The notes beneath the pieces were generated by a model, which saw nothing but the letters and a program-made list of their open reading frames with translations, did no database searches and was not told the origin of the DNA. A stretch of 58,018 nucleotides of DNA from an uncultured Rhodospirillales bacterium (lineage in GTDB: Bacteria > Pseudomonadota > Alphaproteobacteria > Acetobacterales > Acetobacteraceae), in the NCBI GenBank assembly GCA_903865895.1, contig CAIPLM010000109.1, positions 1-58,018 on the forward strand. The letters are read 5' to 3'. Shown in pieces: positions 37,078 to 46,213 of the stretch. Made by a program: the position numbers and the translations under genes. Numbering within the stretch: position 1 is the first letter of the stretch; each line of letters begins with the position of its first letter.

Positions 37078-38423
37078 GCCGCGATAATCGCCGGCGTACC
37101 CCCGTTGCCGACCAGGCCGTTCATCAGGCGCACGAAACCGGGGAAACTGGTGTCGATGAAGCTCGCATCATCCACCGCGACCGGCGCGCGGGCGGCTAGG
37201 CCGAGGACCAGGGCGCTCATGGCGAGGCGATGGTCCATGTGGGTTTCCACCATCGCGCCGCCCTGCGGTGCTGCGCCGGTGCCGTGAACGATGAGATCAT
37301 CGCCGATGATCTCGACCTTCACGCCGTTGGCGGCCAGCAGGGCGGCGGTGGCGGTGAGGCGGTCGCTCTCCTTCACGCGGAGTTCCTTCAGGCCAAGCAT
37401 CCGCGTGGTGCCGGTGGCGAAGGCGGCGGCGACGGCGAGCACCGGGTATTCGTCGATCATCGAGGGCGCGCGCTCCCACGGCACATCGATGGCGCGCAGT
37501 GGGCCGTGGGAGACCACGAGATCGCCGACGGGCTCGCCGCCTTCGGTGCGGGCGTTCTCCACTTTGAGGTCGGCGCCCATTTCGCGCAGCGTGGTGAACA
37601 GGCCGCAGCGCAGCGGGTTGAGGCCGAGGCCCTCGACGCGCACCCGTGAGCCCGGCACCAGCAGGGCGGCCACCACCGCGAAGGCGGCCGAAGAGGGGTC
37701 CCCCGGCACCACCACGTCGGCGGCGCGCAGTTCGGGCTGGCCGGTGAGGGCGATGATGCGCCCGGCGCCCAAGGTCTCCACGGTCACCTCGGCGCCGAAA
37801 TGGCGCAGCATGTTCTCGCTGTGGTCGCGCGTTGCCTCCGGTTCCTCGATGCGGGTGATGCCGGCGGCGTTGAGGCCGCAGAGCAGCAGGGCCGACTTCA
37901 CCTGGGCGGAGGGGACCGGCACGCGATATTCCAGCGGCAGCGCCTCGCGCGCGCCCTCGATGGAGAGCGGCAGGCGGCCGCCCTCGCGGGAGGCGAAGCG
38001 GGCGCCGCAGGCGGCCAGCGGATCGGTGACGCGGCGCATGGGGCGGCGGCGCAGCGAGGCATCGCCGGTCATCACGGAATAGAAGGGGTGGCTGGCGAGA
38101 ATGCCGGCCAACAGCCGGGCGGCGGTGCCGGAATTGCCCATGTCCAGCACATCGGCCGGCTCCACCAGGCCGCCGACGCCGCGGCCCGAGACGCGCCATG
38201 ATCCCGGGCCGTCCTGCACCACCTCGGCGCCGAGGGCACACATGGCGGCGGCGGTGCGCAGCACGTCCTCGCCTTCGAGCAGGCCGGAAATGCGGGTCTC
38301 GCCCACCGCGAGCGCGCCGAACATCAAGGCGCGATGGCTGATCGACTTGTCGCCCGGCACTGTGATGGTACCGGCGAGCGGGGCCGCGGGGCGGGTGGAG
38401 CGCAGGGGCGTGAGCATATTCAT
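37074..38423 (-). CDS. aroA: 3-phosphoshikimate 1-carboxyvinyltransferase (EPSP synthase)
   Basis: A 449-residue enzyme of the shikimate pathway that joins PEP to shikimate-3-phosphate. The N-terminal [18 protein letters not shown], the central [14 protein letters not shown] and the C-terminal [17 protein letters not shown] are the family signatures. NSGTAARL with Ala after Gly-Thr is the form found in class II, glyphosate-tolerant-type enzymes of alphaproteobacteria, which is a family inference. I start at ATG 38423 (ATG 38417 is also possible). It overlaps cmk by 4 nt and is divergent from the FYDLN gene. Confidence 0.96.
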   Translation of the reverse strand: MNMLTPLRSTRPAAPLAGTITVPGDKSISHRALMFGALAVGETRISGLLEGEDVLRTAAAMCALGAEVVQDGPGSWRVSGRGVGGLVEPADVLDMGNSGTAARLLAGILASHPFYSVMTGDASLRRRPMRRVTDPLAACGARFASREGGRLPLSIEGAREALPLEYRVPVPSAQVKSALLLCGLNAAGITRIEEPEATRDHSENMLRHFGAEVTVETLGAGRIIALTGQPELRAADVVVPGDPSSAAFAVVAALLVPGSRVRVEGLGLNPLRCGLFTTLREMGADLKVENARTEGGEPVGDLVVSHGPLRAIDVPWERAPSMIDEYPVLAVAAAFATGTTRMLGLKELRVKESDRLTATAALLAANGVKVEIIGDDLIVHGTGAAPQGGAMVETHMDHRLAMSALVLGLAARAPVAVDDASFIDTSFPGFVRLMNGLVGNGGTPAIIAA

Positions 38424-38566
38424 GGTCTGCGCATTAGCATGGCGCGGGTGGATTGGCACGGGGCGGCGGATTTGCGCTATTTGCGGTGTGCGATCAGATG
38501 TCGTTTGACATAGCGGCAAAGCGGTGGCATTCCGCGCGCCCTTCGGCCCCCCAAACGAGGCGACCC

Positions 38567-38899
38567 ATGGCGAAGCCTGAACTCGGCAACAAGCGCGTTT
38601 GCGTCTCCTGCGCGACGCGGTTTTTCGATCTCCTGAAGCAGCCTGCGGTTTGCCCGAAGTGCAGCACGGAACAGCCGGCCGAGCAGCCGCGCCTGCGCCG
38701 CGCGCCGGGCAACGTGCCGGACGACAAGCGCCGCCCCAAGGCCGCCGTGGTGCCGGGGCTGGAGGATACCGACGTCGAGGTCGAAGTGGCGGAGGAAGAG
38801 GGCGAGGAAGATGTCCTCGAGGATACCTCCGACCTCGAAGATGATGCCGAGGGCATCGCGGTCGATGTCGAGACCGAATCGGGCGACGAGGAGCGTTAA
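38567..38899 (+). CDS. TIGR02300/FYDLN acid domain protein
   Basis: A 110-residue protein with an N-terminal zinc-ribbon-like part ([23 protein letters not shown], two CxxC pairs) and a highly acidic C-terminal half made mostly of Glu and Asp. This matches the alphaproteobacterial FYDLN acid family (here FFDLL instead of FYDLN). The function is unknown. The ATG at 38567 has GAGG 6 nt upstream. Its place divergent from aroA is conserved in many alphaproteobacteria. Confidence 0.92.
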   Translation: MAKPELGNKRVCVSCATRFFDLLKQPAVCPKCSTEQPAEQPRLRRAPGNVPDDKRRPKAAVVPGLEDTDVEVEVAEEEGEEDVLEDTSDLEDDAEGIAVDVETESGDEER

Positions 38900-38932
38900 C
38901 CGCTCCTCCCCTGCCGAGATGGATTTCTCTCC

Positions 38933-39079
38933 CTAGCTTTCAGTGGACTCGCCGGTCGTGTGGTGCCGCGCGACTTCGGCGAGGAGTGACCAGACGCGAT
39001 CCGGCTCCATGCGGTGCGCCGGGTCGTTCAGAAGGCGTTCGATCTCGTCAAGCTTGCTCAGATAATCCACGTCGCTCAT
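38933..39079 (-). CDS. Short hypothetical protein
   Basis: A 48-residue helical-looking protein ([20 protein letters not shown] ... [17 protein letters not shown]). Residue pattern and codon use look coding, and GAGG lies 9 nt before the chosen ATG at 39079. A longer form starting at 39199 (88 aa) is open but its extra N-terminus looks non-coding. No family recognised. It converges with the FYDLN gene. Confidence 0.5.
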   Translation of the reverse strand: MSDVDYLSKLDEIERLLNDPAHRMEPDRVWSLLAEVARHHTTGESTES

Positions 39080-39222
39080 CGCCATGCGCCTCGCCAACTC
39101 CGATGGGCGGACCTTACAGCCGAAATCGTGGCGGGTTGATGGCATCAACGAGAATGTGATGAAGCCGGGCGTGGCCCAGCCGAGCCGTACGCGGGCCATC
39201 GCTGCGGCTCAGCGCGCTGGTA

Positions 39223-39798
39223 TCAATCCACCGGCTTGATCGGCGCGCCCGGATCGGCTGTTGCCGGCTCCAGCGAGACCTTCAACAGCAGATCGGGCAG
39301 CATGCGGCGCTGGAAGACCATGCTGCGGTCGTTCTGCATCAGGGGCGTGCTGAGCCGCTGGGATTCCGCCACTGCCGGGCCGGTCAGCGTGTAGCGCAGC
39401 GTCGCGTTGAAGCGTTCGTTGGATTTGACCTGGAGGAACAGCGGGCCGACGAAGCCCTTCTCGAACTCGATCACCCGCAGCACCTCGTCGCTCATCGAGG
39501 AGACGCCGAAATAGGCGCCGCGCGGCGTGAAGGTGATGGCAACGAGGAAGCTCACCTGCTGCCCGTCGACATCGAGGCGGAGATATTGCTCGCAGCCCGA
39601 CTGCGTGCAGGCGAAACTTTGCGGCTCGCCCAGCAGCGTGCCGGATTTGTCGATCTGGAACAGGGTGACGCGCCAGGGATGCTTGCCGGTGGTGGTGGGC
39701 GCGCGCGTGGCCGGCGGCGGGAGTTGCGCCCAGGCCAGGCTGGGCGCCGCCAGCAGAAGGAGTGCGAACAGCCGCGCCAGCACGGTCCGCAGCCTCAC
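39223..39798 (-). CDS. Exported hypothetical protein
   Basis: A 191-residue protein with a clear signal peptide (Arg-rich start, hydrophobic core, cleavage after SLAWA). The mature part is mostly beta-like with two nearby cysteines (FACTQSGCEQY) that may form a disulfide. I do not recognise a family with confidence; it faintly resembles invasion-associated locus B type periplasmic proteins in size and Cys placement. It overlaps the 3' end of glnD by 4 nt, so its translation is coupled to glnD. Function not assigned. Confidence 0.8.
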   Translation of the reverse strand: MRLRTVLARLFALLLLAAPSLAWAQLPPPATRAPTTTGKHPWRVTLFQIDKSGTLLGEPQSFACTQSGCEQYLRLDVDGQQVSFLVAITFTPRGAYFGVSSMSDEVLRVIEFEKGFVGPLFLQVKSNERFNATLRYTLTGPAVAESQRLSTPLMQNDRSMVFQRRMLPDLLLKVSLEPATADPGAPIKPVD

Positions 39799-42632
39799 GC
39801 GGCGTCCGCCGCGCGGCGCCGGCGCGGGCGGGTCGGCATGGCGGCCGGCGGCGGGGGCGCCTCGTCGGGGCTGTCGAGCGCGCTGAGCAGGGCGGCCCGG
39901 AGTTGGGAGAGCTTGCGCTCGTTCTCCACCTTCAGACCGAAAATATCCTTCACGTAGAACACATCCACCGCGCGCATGCCGTAGGTGGTGACATGGGCGG
40001 AGGCGATCTGCAGCCCCTGCTCGCTGATCGCCGCCGTGACGTCATGCAGCAGGCCCGGCCGGTCGCGCCCGTTCACTTCCAGCACGGTGTAAGTGTTGGA
40101 GGCGTGGTTATCCACCACCACCCGCGGCGGCACGTTCATCGCCCGCATGCGCTTGCCGAGCAGCATCTTGGACGCTTTCTTGATCTCGGCGGCGAGGCGG
40201 ATACGGCCCGACAGCGCCTGCTCGATCAGCACATAGAGCCGGGCCAGCCGGTGCGGCGCGTCGAAGGCGCCGCCGGCGGCGTCCTGCACCCAGAAGGTGT
40301 CAAGCGCCATGCCGTTGGTGAGTGTATGGATGCGTGCATCGACGATGGAGGCGCCGGCCACCGCCAGCGCGCCGGCGATGCGGCTGAACAGCCCGGCATG
40401 GTCGGCCGCATAAACCGTCACCTCCGTCACCGCGCGGGCGGGCAAGGGCTGCGTCACCACCGTCAGCGGTGCCGAGCGGGCCTCGGCGTCGCGGATCATA
40501 TGGGCGTGGCGGGCATGGGTCTCGGGGTCGAAGGAGAGCCAGTAACCGGGGTAGCCGAGGGTGAGGAAGCGGTCCTTATCCTCCTGCGGCCATCCCTCGA
40601 GCATCATCGAGGCCGCCTCACGGGCGCGCGCCACCCGCATGTCCCGCTCGGTGGTGGAGAGCCCGCCGGCCAGCACCTCGGCGACACGGGCGTAAAGCTC
40701 GCGCAGCAGCGTCGCCTTCCAGCCGTTCCACACCTTGGGCGACACCGCCCGCATATCCGCCACGGTCAGCACCAGCAGCAGGCGCAACCGCTCGGGGGAC
40801 TGGATGACCTCAGAAAGATCGAGAATGGTTTTGGGGTCGTCGATGTCGCGCTTGAAGGCCGTCGTGCTGAGCAGCAGATGATGCAGCACCAGCCAGGAAA
40901 CCATCTCGGTCTCCTCCGCCGACAGCCCGAGCGCCGGCCCGATCTCGAGCGCAAGCTCGGCACCCAATTCGGAGTGATCGCCGCCGCGGCCCTTGCAGAT
41001 GTCGTGCATCAGCATCGCCACGTAGAGCGCCCGGCGGGATTGCAGGTGATCGACCAGGCCGGAAGCCACCGGCGCGACCTCGGCGAGTTCCCCGCGCTCC
41101 AGCCCGTTGAGGACGCGGATAGCCTCGATCGTGTGCTCGTCAACGGTGAAGATGTGATAGGTGTCGAACTGCATCTGGCCGACGATGCGCGCCCAGTCCG
41201 GGATCATGCGGCCGAGAATGCCGGTCTCGTTCAGCACCTTCATCCACACCGCGCCATCGGCCCGATTGTGCTCGGCGTCGCGCCCGCACAACAGGTCGAG
41301 GAAGATCGCCGCGGCCTCTTTGTCGCCGCGCAGCGCGGTCGCCGACCGCTCATTGCGGATCAGCGCGCGCAACGCGAGCGGATGCAGCTTCAGCCCGCGG
41401 TCCCGCGCGATCTGCAGCAGGCGCAGCATGCGGATCGGCTCGTCATGGAAGCTCTGCGAGGTCGCCGGCATCAGCCGGCCGTCAGCGAGCAGGAAGCCGG
41501 CCTTGACCAGCGCCGCATCGGCATCCACCGCCTGGGCCGGCGGGCCGAGGGCGGCGCGCTCGATTGCGGGCTCCAGCACCTGGGAGAGGCGGATCACCTC
41601 GCGGGCGGTGAGGAAATAGTGGCGCATGAAGCGCTCCACGCCGTCCTGCCGCCCGTGGCGCGTATAGCCCATGCGGGCGCCCACCACCGGCTGAAGATCG
41701 AAGGTCAGCCGCTCCTCGGCGCGCCCGGCGACGTAGTGGAGGTGGAAGCGCAGCGACCACAGGAAATCCCACGAGCGCAGCGCGAGCCGCGCCTCGGTGA
41801 GGGTGATGATGCCGCCCGCCGGCCCTGCGGGGTCGGCGAGTTCCAGCATGGTGCTGGTGCCGAACACGTAGCGCGACATCCAGTAGAGCGTCTGCAGATC
41901 CCGCAGCCCGCCCCTGCCCTCCTTGATGTTGGGCTCGACGACGAAGGCGCTGTCGCCGAAGCGGCGGTGGCGCACGTCGCGCTCGGATTTCTTGGCGGCG
42001 ATGTAGCGGGCGGCGCCGGCCTCGGTGCAGGCGGCGCGGAAGCGGGCGCGGAAATCCTCGAACAGCGCCGCCTCACCGGCCAGCGGCCGCGCATCGAGCA
42101 GCGAGGTGCGGATGGTGGCGTCGCCATTGGCCTCGCGCAGGCAATCCGGCACCGAGCGGGTGGCGTGGCCGACCTTGAGGCCGAGATCCCACAGGAAATA
42201 CAGCACGAACTCGATCGCCCAGAGATCGGGCGGCGTCGGCGCGTCGTCGGTGAGGAACAGCAGGTCGATGTCGCTGAACGGGGCCAGCACGCCGCGGCCA
42301 TAACCGCCGGTCGCCGCCATGGCCAAGCGCACCCGCCCGCCATTGGCGGTGCTGGTGTCGCAAGCATAGGTGTAGAGCTCACCCAGCATGCCATCCATCA
42401 GGTTCGCCAGCAGCCGCGCCGCCTTCAGCCCGGGCAGGTTGCCCTGCTCGAAGGTGTCGCGCACCAGCGACTGGATGCGCCCGAGATGGCGGCGGAAGGC
42501 CCCCAGCGCCGCCTCGCGCGGGATCGGGCCGTCATCCCCGGAGGTCGGCCCCTGGATGAGGTTGATCAGCGCCGAGCGAAGCTGGGCGGTCGCCTGGATC
42601 GGGTCGGTGGGCAGGGGTTGCGGAGACAGCAT
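39795..42632 (-). CDS. glnD: Bifunctional [protein-PII] uridylyltransferase/uridylyl-removing enzyme
   Basis: A 945-residue nitrogen sensor that uridylylates PII at low glutamine and removes UMP at high glutamine. The nucleotidyltransferase domain (about 80-260) shows GGYGRGVLAPFSDIDLLFL. The HD hydrolase domain near residue 520 shows MLMHDICKGRGGDHSELG, and two ACT domains occupy the last 200 residues (VTEVTVYAADHAGLFSRIAG and LEVNGRDRPGLLHDVTAAI). Length is normal for alphaproteobacteria. It is 16 nt downstream of mutS on the same strand. Confidence 0.96.
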   Translation of the reverse strand: MLSPQPLPTDPIQATAQLRSALINLIQGPTSGDDGPIPREAALGAFRRHLGRIQSLVRDTFEQGNLPGLKAARLLANLMDGMLGELYTYACDTSTANGGRVRLAMAATGGYGRGVLAPFSDIDLLFLTDDAPTPPDLWAIEFVLYFLWDLGLKVGHATRSVPDCLREANGDATIRTSLLDARPLAGEAALFEDFRARFRAACTEAGAARYIAAKKSERDVRHRRFGDSAFVVEPNIKEGRGGLRDLQTLYWMSRYVFGTSTMLELADPAGPAGGIITLTEARLALRSWDFLWSLRFHLHYVAGRAEERLTFDLQPVVGARMGYTRHGRQDGVERFMRHYFLTAREVIRLSQVLEPAIERAALGPPAQAVDADAALVKAGFLLADGRLMPATSQSFHDEPIRMLRLLQIARDRGLKLHPLALRALIRNERSATALRGDKEAAAIFLDLLCGRDAEHNRADGAVWMKVLNETGILGRMIPDWARIVGQMQFDTYHIFTVDEHTIEAIRVLNGLERGELAEVAPVASGLVDHLQSRRALYVAMLMHDICKGRGGDHSELGAELALEIGPALGLSAEETEMVSWLVLHHLLLSTTAFKRDIDDPKTILDLSEVIQSPERLRLLLVLTVADMRAVSPKVWNGWKATLLRELYARVAEVLAGGLSTTERDMRVARAREAASMMLEGWPQEDKDRFLTLGYPGYWLSFDPETHARHAHMIRDAEARSAPLTVVTQPLPARAVTEVTVYAADHAGLFSRIAGALAVAGASIVDARIHTLTNGMALDTFWVQDAAGGAFDAPHRLARLYVLIEQALSGRIRLAAEIKKASKMLLGKRMRAMNVPPRVVVDNHASNTYTVLEVNGRDRPGLLHDVTAAISEQGLQIASAHVTTYGMRAVDVFYVKDIFGLKVENERKLSQLRAALLSALDSPDEAPPPPAAMPTRPRRRRAADAA

Positions 42633-42648
42633 CGGGGGATGTTACGGG

Positions 42649-45258
42649 CTAGTCGGGCGGCGCGCCAAGCAGCAATCCGCGCAATCTGTACAGCGCTGCA
42701 AGCGCCTCACGCGGGGTCAGCGCGTCCGGATCGATCGCCGCCAGGCTCTCATGCACCGGGTCCAGCGGCGGCGGCTCGGGCGTGGTCTCCCGCGCGGCGG
42801 CGAACAGCGGCAAGGCGGCAGCCTCGGTGAGGCGGCCGTGCCGCTTCTCGAGATCGGCGAGCAACCCGCCGGCGCGGCGCACCACCGGGGCCGGCACACC
42901 GGCGAGCCGCGCGACATGCACGCCCCAGGAGCGCCCGCCCGAGCCCTCGGCGACCTCGTGCAGGAACACCACGTCCTGCTTCCACTCCTTCACCCGCATC
43001 ATGTGCGGTTTCAGGCGGGGCAGTTCGCCCGTCAGCTCGGCCAACTCATGGAAATGGGTGGCGAAAATCACCCGGCAGCGCGTTGCGTTATGCAGCGCCT
43101 CCAGCACCGCCCAGGCGATGGCGAGCCCATCCAGCGTCGCCGTGCCGCGGCCGATCTCGTCCACCACCACGAGGGATTTCGGCCCGGCCTGATGCAGGAT
43201 CGCCGCCGTCTCCGTCATCTCCACCATGAAGGTGGAGCGCCCGCGCGCGAGATCGTCCGACGCGCCGACGCGGGAGAACAGCCGGTCCACTACCCCAATC
43301 CGCGCCGCCCGCGCCGGCACCGGCTGGCCAGCCTGGGCGAGAATGGCGATCAACGCGTTCTGCCGCAGGAAGGTGGATTTGCCGGCCATATTCGGCCCGG
43401 TCAGCAGCAGCACGCGGCGATCGGGCGACAGATCGCAGTCATTGGGCATGAAGGGGCTCTGCCCGGCGATCGCCGCCTCCACCACGGGGTGGCGGCCAAG
43501 CTCGATCCTGAATTCGGCGCCGTCGGTGATCTCCGGGCGGCACCAGGTGCCGGGCTCGGCCAGCCGCGCGGCGGATTGCGCGACGTCGAGCGCTGCCAGT
43601 GCCGAGGCGGCGGCGGCGAGCGGATCGGCCTGCGCCAAGGTCTCGCCGAGCAGATGGGCGAACACCACACGCTCCCGCGCCGCCGCTCGCTCGCCCGCTT
43701 CGCTGATCCGGCGATCGAGGTCGGAGAGGTCGGGCTGGGTGAAGCGGGCGCCGTTGGCCATGCCCTGGCGCAACGTGAGATCGGGGTGCTCGCGCAGCTT
43801 CTCGACGAACTGCGCCGGCGCTTCGATGACGTAGCCGAGCTGCGCGTGGTGCTTGATCTTGAGGCTGGCCACCCCGTAGCGCTGGGCGAAATCGAGCTGC
43901 ATCGCCGCGATCACCCGGCGGCTGTCGTCGCGCAGCGCCCGCTCGGCATCGAGCTCCCCATCGAACCCGGCCGCAATCGCCGCACCCCCGGCCGAGGGAT
44001 CGAGGCGCATCGGCGCGGGATCGGCGAGTGAAGCGGCCAGCAGCCCATGCAGGGCGGGCGGCACGGCGAGCCGGTCGCGGATATCCGCCAGCAGGTTCGG
44101 CTGCGGGCCGGCAAGACGGGCGGCAGCCGCGGTGGCGGCCGCCATGCCGTCGCGGATGGCGGCGAGATCGCGCGGGCCGCCACGGCCGAGCGAGAGCCGG
44201 GCCAAAGCGCGGGCGATATCCGGCGCGCCACGCAGGGCGGCGCGAATGGCCCCGGCATCCCCGGGATTGGCCAGCAGCCAGGACCAGGCATCCTGCCGCG
44301 CGGCGATAGCGGCCGGGTCGGCCAGCGGCGCCGCGAGATGCTCCGCCAGCAGCCGCGCGCCGGAGGCCGAGAGGGTGCGCTGCACCGCGGAGAGCAGGGT
44401 ATGGCTGCTTGAGCCGTCGCGCGCCCGGATGATCTCGAGGCTCTGCCTTGTCGCCGCATCCATCTCCATCCGCCCTGCATCGCCGAGCGGGCTCGGGGCC
44501 GAGAGGCGAGGCATCTTGCCGGCCTGCGTGGCGCGCACATAGTCGAGCGCGACCGCCGCCGCCTCGGTCTCGGCCTCCGAAAAACTGCCGAACGCCTCGA
44601 TGCTGGTGACGGCGAAATGCTGCTCCAGCAGCCGGCGCGGAAAGGCCGGCGGCGGCGCGGCCGGCGTGCGGCGGGCGGTAAAATCGCCCAGCACGATCTC
44701 CTCGGGCGCCAGGATTTCCGCCGGATCGAGCCGTCCCAGCAGCGCCGGCAAAGCGGATGGCGCCAGCGCCTGGGTCTCGAACAGCCCGGTGGAGATTTCG
44801 AGCCAAGCCGCGCCGATCACCGCCTCGCGCCGGGCCAGCGCCAGCAGCAGATTGGGGCGCGAGGCATCGAGCAGCGCATCCTCGGTCAGCGTGCCCGGGG
44901 TAATCAACCGCACCACCTCGCGGCGGATCGGCGCCTTGCCGGTGCGCGCCTTGGGGTCCTCCATCTGCTCGCCGACCGCGACGCGGAAGCCGCGGCGGAT
45001 CAGCCGGGAGAGATAGGCTTCCGCGGCATGCACCGGCACGCCGCACATCGGGATCGGCTGGCCGCCATGGGTGCCGCGATGGGTCAACGAAATGTCGAGC
45101 GCGGCGGCGGCCGCCTCGGCATCGGCGAAGAACATCTCGTAGAAATCGCCCATGCGGAAAAACAGCAGCGCATCCGGGTGCAGCGCCTTGGCGGCGAACC
45201 ACTGCGCCATCGCGGGGGTGGCGCCATCGGGCGGCGGCGGGGCGAGCGGATTGGCCAT
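42649..45258 (-). CDS. mutS: DNA mismatch repair protein MutS
   Basis: An 869-residue MutS. The mismatch-reading Phe-x-Glu is in FFRMGDFYEMFF near residue 35. The connector, lever and clamp domains follow, then the ATPase with LLLTGPNMAGKSTFLRQ, a Walker B VVDEIGRGT and the dimerisation helix-turn-helix. Length matches the family. I start at the ATG at 45258, whose first base is shared with the stop of the DMT transporter gene; a much longer open frame upstream overlaps that gene and is not coding. glnD downstream of mutS is common in alphaproteobacteria. Confidence 0.97.
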   Translation of the reverse strand: MANPLAPPPPDGATPAMAQWFAAKALHPDALLFFRMGDFYEMFFADAEAAAAALDISLTHRGTHGGQPIPMCGVPVHAAEAYLSRLIRRGFRVAVGEQMEDPKARTGKAPIRREVVRLITPGTLTEDALLDASRPNLLLALARREAVIGAAWLEISTGLFETQALAPSALPALLGRLDPAEILAPEEIVLGDFTARRTPAAPPPAFPRRLLEQHFAVTSIEAFGSFSEAETEAAAVALDYVRATQAGKMPRLSAPSPLGDAGRMEMDAATRQSLEIIRARDGSSSHTLLSAVQRTLSASGARLLAEHLAAPLADPAAIAARQDAWSWLLANPGDAGAIRAALRGAPDIARALARLSLGRGGPRDLAAIRDGMAAATAAAARLAGPQPNLLADIRDRLAVPPALHGLLAASLADPAPMRLDPSAGGAAIAAGFDGELDAERALRDDSRRVIAAMQLDFAQRYGVASLKIKHHAQLGYVIEAPAQFVEKLREHPDLTLRQGMANGARFTQPDLSDLDRRISEAGERAAARERVVFAHLLGETLAQADPLAAAASALAALDVAQSAARLAEPGTWCRPEITDGAEFRIELGRHPVVEAAIAGQSPFMPNDCDLSPDRRVLLLTGPNMAGKSTFLRQNALIAILAQAGQPVPARAARIGVVDRLFSRVGASDDLARGRSTFMVEMTETAAILHQAGPKSLVVVDEIGRGTATLDGLAIAWAVLEALHNATRCRVIFATHFHELAELTGELPRLKPHMMRVKEWKQDVVFLHEVAEGSGGRSWGVHVARLAGVPAPVVRRAGGLLADLEKRHGRLTEAAALPLFAAARETTPEPPPLDPVHESLAAIDPDALTPREALAALYRLRGLLLGAPPD

Positions 45259-46094
45259 CACGCGAGCCGCAGCAACGGAATGGCGATCGCCGCCAGCACC
45301 ACGGCGGCGAGCCGAACCGGCGTCAGCCGCTCGCGAAGCCACACCACCGCGATCAGGATGGCGAACACCGCCGAGGTATCGCGCAGCGCCGCTGCCGGGG
45401 CGATCGGCCCATGCGTCCACACCCAGAGGATGAGGATGTAGGAGGCCATCGAGGCCGCCGCGACCGGGATCGCGCGCAGGCCCGAGCCCTTCAGGATGCC
45501 GATGGGCGAAATCTCCCGGCGCAGGCGGATGCACATCGCCAGCGCATTGGTCACCGAGGTCAGGCAGCCATAGGCGAACGCATCCCCCGCCGCGCGCACC
45601 CCCTGCGCATCGCACAGCACATAGACCGCGGTCGCGCCGCCCGAGGCCAGCGCCCAGCCGAGCGCGGCAGGGGGAAAACTGCGATCCGTCGTCGCCGAAC
45701 GGGCCAGCAGGGCGAGAGCGGCCACGATCAGCAACACGCCGCCGATCGCGTAGCCCGAGATCGCCTCGCGCGCGATCCAGGTGGAGAGCGGCACCACCAG
45801 CAGCACGCCGATCGCCCGCATCACCGGATAGACCACTCCGAACTCCGCCGCCCGGTAGGCCCGCATCATCGTCAGCACCGTCACCACATTGGTCGCGGTG
45901 GAGGCCGCGACCCAGGGCCAGGACGCCATCGCCGGCAACCCGATCACCGCCAGCACCGGCACCACCATCAGCGCGCCGACGATCATCTGCGCCGCCATCG
46001 CCTCGGTGGGCCGTGGCGCGACTTTGACGGCCGCATTCCAGCCGGCATGCAGCAGGGCGGAGAGCAGCGCGAGCAGAACGAGAGGCATTGTCAT
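45258..46094 (-). CDS. DMT superfamily transporter (EamA domains)
   Basis: A 278-residue membrane protein with ten predicted helices in two EamA repeats, normal for drug/metabolite transporters. The first repeat starts LLALLSALLHAGWNAAVKV, and MRAYRAAEFGVVYPVMRAI marks the helix 3-4 region. The stop shares one base with the mutS start, so expression is coupled. The start is ATG 46094 or 46088; neither has a strong Shine-Dalgarno. Substrate unknown. Confidence 0.88.
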   Translation of the reverse strand: MTMPLVLLALLSALLHAGWNAAVKVAPRPTEAMAAQMIVGALMVVPVLAVIGLPAMASWPWVAASTATNVVTVLTMMRAYRAAEFGVVYPVMRAIGVLLVVPLSTWIAREAISGYAIGGVLLIVAALALLARSATTDRSFPPAALGWALASGGATAVYVLCDAQGVRAAGDAFAYGCLTSVTNALAMCIRLRREISPIGILKGSGLRAIPVAAASMASYILILWVWTHGPIAPAAALRDTSAVFAILIAVVWLRERLTPVRLAAVVLAAIAIPLLRLA

Positions 46095-46213
46095 CCCGCC
46101 AGACTGCCCGATGCCGCCTGCCCTGTCAGTCCCCACGCGCGAAGATCGCGCTTGCGTCGGGCGGGCCGCCGGTCACAATGGTTCGATAACGCCGTTCAAC
46201 GGAGGGGGATCTC

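Noticed and set aside
39762-42830. A 1,022-codon open frame antisense to glnD
   Set aside because: The sense strand encodes GlnD with all catalytic motifs; the antisense product is His/Arg/Gly-rich with no domain pattern.
45258-45615. Longer N-terminus for MutS
   Set aside because: The extra 119 codons lie within the DMT transporter gene in another frame and do not resemble MutS; the ATG at 45258 fits the family start.
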